Notes under the pieces: generated by a model | Database searches by the model: none | The model's input: the letters and a program-made list of their open reading frames with translations, nothing else | Told to the model about the DNA's origin: nothing | Position numbers and translations under genes: made by a program | In this document: piece after piece, positions 58,726 to 60,997 of the stretch | How positions within the stretch are numbered: the stretch's first letter is position 1 | How the letters are laid out: each line of letters starts with the position of its first letter | Source of the DNA: Candidatus Hinthialibacteria bacterium OLB16 | GTDB taxonomy: Bacteria > Hinthialibacterota > Hinthialibacteria > OLB16 | Assembly (NCBI GenBank): GCA_001567115.1 | Contig: LMZT01000141.1 | Span: forward strand, 1-60,997 | Direction: 5' to 3' | DNA length: 60,997 nt

Positions 58726-60997
58726 CGCCTGGACCGCCCCGCCTGTTTGAGCACCCAGCTGTCGATCAGGACTGTGATCAGGATGAAGCTACCGACAAAC
58801 ACCGGCTGCCAGTAAGTGTTGATTTTGAGAAGGGTCAGCCCATTGTTCAGCACACCGATCAGGCAGGCCCCCAGAAATGCCCCGGCTGCGGTCCCGCTGC
58901 CGCCATTGATGTTGCACCCGCCAATGACTGCTGCGGCAATCGCCTGCAGCTCCAGGCCTTCACCCGCACTCGATTGCAGCTTGCCATAATAGGCTCCCCA
59001 CAACACCGAGGCCAGCCCGATAAAAGCCCCACTGATGGCGAAACTCAGAATCGCCAGGCGGGAGGCGGGCAGTCCGATCTGGGCTGCGGCCGGTTTGGAG
59101 TTTCCAACCGCCAGGATCTGACGGCCGATGGTGCAGCGTTGAAGAATGACCCAGGCAACCGCCAGAACGATTGCCGCGAACCAGACCACACGCGGAATTC
59201 CCAGAGTGAATCCATCTCCAAGCGCACGGTAGCCTTCAGGAAGGTTGGTGACCTCGTACCCCCCTGTCAGCTGGCGCATCAGCCCACGGTATATCGCCAG
59301 CCCCGCCAGAGTGACAATGATCGGGTGCACCTTTCCGATCAGGCTGATCCCCATGTTGATGGCTCCCAGGCATCCTCCCAGCACAATCGCGATAATCAGG
59401 CATAAGGCAGTCGGAATGCCGGCCAGCGCCGCCATCCCCGAGCAGGCTCCCACCAGCCCGAGCATCGACCCGACAGAGATATCGATCCCTCCGCCACCAA
59501 TCACGAAGGTTGCCCCCAGAGCGGCAACGGAAAGTATGGCGATGGAGCTGAGGACATCGCTGATATTCGAGAGGGAGATGAATTCTTCCGGTTTTAAAAA
59601 GGCCAGGACACCCATGACTACTGCCAGCGCCAGGCCGATTCCAGCTTCACGGAATGCCGAGAGATCGAACTGCTTTGTGGAGGCCTTTTCAGCTTCCATG
59701 GTATGTTCCGAAACAGGGAAAGCGGCCGCGGCAACCTTTTCCGGAGGGTCTTTGCGGGGATTGAACTCACCCACCAGCTTCCCTTCAGACATCACCGCCA
59801 CCCGGTCACTCATGGCCATGACTTCCGGAAGGTCCGAGGAAATCAGCAAAACCCCTTTCCCGGAATCATTCAAATCCGCCACCATGTGGTGGATTTCGGA
59901 CTTGGCCCCGACATCGACTCCACGTGTCGGTTCATCCAGCATCAGAACTTCCGGATGGGTTTCCAGCCACCTTCCCAGAACCACTTTCTGCTGGTTCCCA
60001 CCGGAAAGAGTTTCAATCGGCACACCGGGGCCATCGGTTTTCACCCGGGTCTGCTGGATGATTCTTTGAGTGCTGTCCTCCTCATGCTTCCGTGAGACGA
60101 ATGACAGCCGGGAGATCGAACGCAGGACCGCCATGACACCATTCGCCTGGACACTCAATTCACGAAAAATCCCCTGGTTCAACCGGTCCTCGGGGAGATA
60201 GGCGATTCCTTCTTTCATGGCAGCTGCCGGAGAATTGGGTGAGAGATCTTTGCCGCGAATCTGGATGGAACCGCTCCGGCAGGACTGAATCCCGAACACC
60301 GCCTGGGCGAATTCACTGCGCCCGGCTCCCACCAGCCCATAAAGCCCGACTGTTTCACCCTGTTTGAGATCCAGGGAGATGTCACTGAATCTCCCATTCG
60401 AATCCGTCAGGTTTTTTACCCGTAACAGGGTTTCTCCCGGGGAGGATTTTCTTTCCGGGAAAAACTGCGAGACAGTCCGGCCAACCATTCCGCGCACCAG
60501 CTCATCCATGTCGATTTCCTGGACCTTCCGTGTCCAGACATGGGTTCCATCGCGAAGCACGGTCACTCGATCACACAGGTTGAGGATTTCCTCCAGGCGA
60601 TGGCTGACATACACAATCGCCATCCCCATGTTCCTGAGACGGCGGACCTGGTCAAAAAGGACCTGGCATTCCTTGTGAGTGAGCGAAGCGGTCGGCTCAT
60701 CCAGGAACAGCAGGGTGGCTTTCTGCTGAATAGCCGAGGCGATCTGCGCCAGAACTCTCTGTGCGATCGAGAGGTTGCGTGCACGGCTGCGGACTGGCAG
60801 GTTCTCTCCCAGCTGTTTGAGGGCTTCCTCAGCCAGCCGATAGGTGGCTCCCCAGTTGATCCATCCGGGAAAAGCCTGTGGAAGCCCGGGGCCAAGCAGC
60901 ATATTTTCCGCCAGGGAGAGATCCGCAAACAACTCGGCCTCCTGATGAACAACTGCAATCCCTGCCTCTGTTGCCTGGCTCGGATCGTTGGAAGGGA
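58722..60997 (-). CDS. RbsA-type double ATPase fused to RbsC-type permease (5' end beyond the window)
   Basis: The frame stays open to the right edge, so the N-terminus and first Walker A lie outside. Visible are the rest of ABC domain 1 (GIAVVHQEAELF, signature NLSIAQRV, Walker B TLLFLDEPTASL), a full ABC domain 2 with the degenerate P-loop GLVGAGRSE usual in RbsA/MglA second halves, LSGGNQQK and MLDEPTRGVDVG, and then, after about residue 430 of the visible part, a complete RbsC-type permease (GGGGIDISVGSM). These are normally two genes. An ATG near 59700 (HTMEAEK) could have been the permease start if a frameshift has removed a stop. It belongs with the second permease in a pentose or autoinducer-like importer; substrate unknown. 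Confidence 0.85.
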   Translation of the reverse strand, partial: PSNDPSQATEAGIAVVHQEAELFADLSLAENMLLGPGLPQAFPGWINWGATYRLAEEALKQLGENLPVRSRARNLSIAQRVLAQIASAIQQKATLLFLDEPTASLTHKECQVLFDQVRRLRNMGMAIVYVSHRLEEILNLCDRVTVLRDGTHVWTRKVQEIDMDELVRGMVGRTVSQFFPERKSSPGETLLRVKNLTDSNGRFSDISLDLKQGETVGLYGLVGAGRSEFAQAVFGIQSCRSGSIQIRGKDLSPNSPAAAMKEGIAYLPEDRLNQGIFRELSVQANGVMAVLRSISRLSFVSRKHEEDSTQRIIQQTRVKTDGPGVPIETLSGGNQQKVVLGRWLETHPEVLMLDEPTRGVDVGAKSEIHHMVADLNDSGKGVLLISSDLPEVMAMSDRVAVMSEGKLVGEFNPRKDPPEKVAAAAFPVSEHTMEAEKASTKQFDLSAFREAGIGLALAVVMGVLAFLKPEEFISLSNISDVLSSIAILSVAALGATFVIGGGGIDISVGSMLGLVGACSGMAALAGIPTALCLIIAIVLGGCLGAINMGISLIGKVHPIIVTLAGLAIYRGLMRQLTGGYEVTNLPEGYRALGDGFTLGIPRVVWFAAIVLAVAWVILQRCTIGRQILAVGNSKPAAAQIGLPASRLAILSFAISGAFIGLASVLWGAYYGKLQSSAGEGLELQAIAAAVIGGCNINGGSGTAAGAFLGACLIGVLNNGLTLLKINTYWQPVFVGSFILITVLIDSWVLKQAGRSRR

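Overview
The window looks like a chromosomal contig (moderately GC-rich) from an uncultured Gram-negative bacterium. Signs of an outer membrane are a TorF-like porin, a Wza-like SLBB exporter and two Tat-exported lipoprotein-like ActB subunits. The gene set combines an exosortase/EpsI pair, a Wzz/BY-kinase/Wza capsule module, alternative complex III with an A2-type caa3 oxidase, Thermus-like nitrate reductase gene order, phytanoyl-CoA dioxygenase and xylose-isomerase-like TIM barrels. It recalls lineages such as Hydrogenedentota, Sumerlaeota or the PVC group. I cannot assign a phylum from the sequence alone.

Layout. 1-162: end of an upstream unit with two tandem stem-loops. 159-2908: a glycosyltransferase, an exosortase and its EpsI partner. 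3039-5717: threonine synthase (frameshifted) and an ApgM-like probable homoserine kinase. 5758-7433: an outer-membrane barrel and a cupin, divergently transcribed. 7475-11407 (minus): a BY-kinase-like protein with a broken P-loop, Wzz and an SLBB exporter. 11719-13821: a secreted metallophosphoesterase. 14182-19815: a Xer recombinase (two frameshifts), a response regulator with an odd insert, a redoxin-tetraheme cytochrome fusion, a zinc-ribbon/TPR protein, YicC and guanylate kinase.

Respiratory core. From 33286 leftward to 19874 runs a tightly overlapped 12-gene operon: ACIII-1 (actA, actB, actC, an actD-actE fusion, actF), a small membrane protein, Sco, then caa3 cytochrome oxidase. From about 37203 to 54969 on the plus strand lies a second block: a diheme NarC-like cytochrome, narG-H-J-I, narK, a TehA/SLAC1 channel and a complete second ACIII with separate actD and actE. 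Between them are a PhyH dioxygenase, a DinB protein, a sugar isomerase/epimerase-like protein and an ArgA-like acetyltransferase. The likely logic is that quinol electrons reach periplasmic cytochrome c through ACIII-1 for oxygen respiration, while the second ACIII sits with nitrate respiration and may feed a periplasmic N-oxide or other acceptor chain.

The right end holds a glycosyltransferase, gatA, and a minus-strand sugar ABC transporter with a fused ATPase-permease that runs off the window.

At least eight single-base indels, mostly in short homopolymers, interrupt otherwise well conserved genes (thrC, xer twice, coxA, coxB, actB2, actE2, actF2, and probably the narC-like gene as a compensating pair). 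They are best read as uncorrected sequence errors until checked. Those genes are annotated below across the frameshift.
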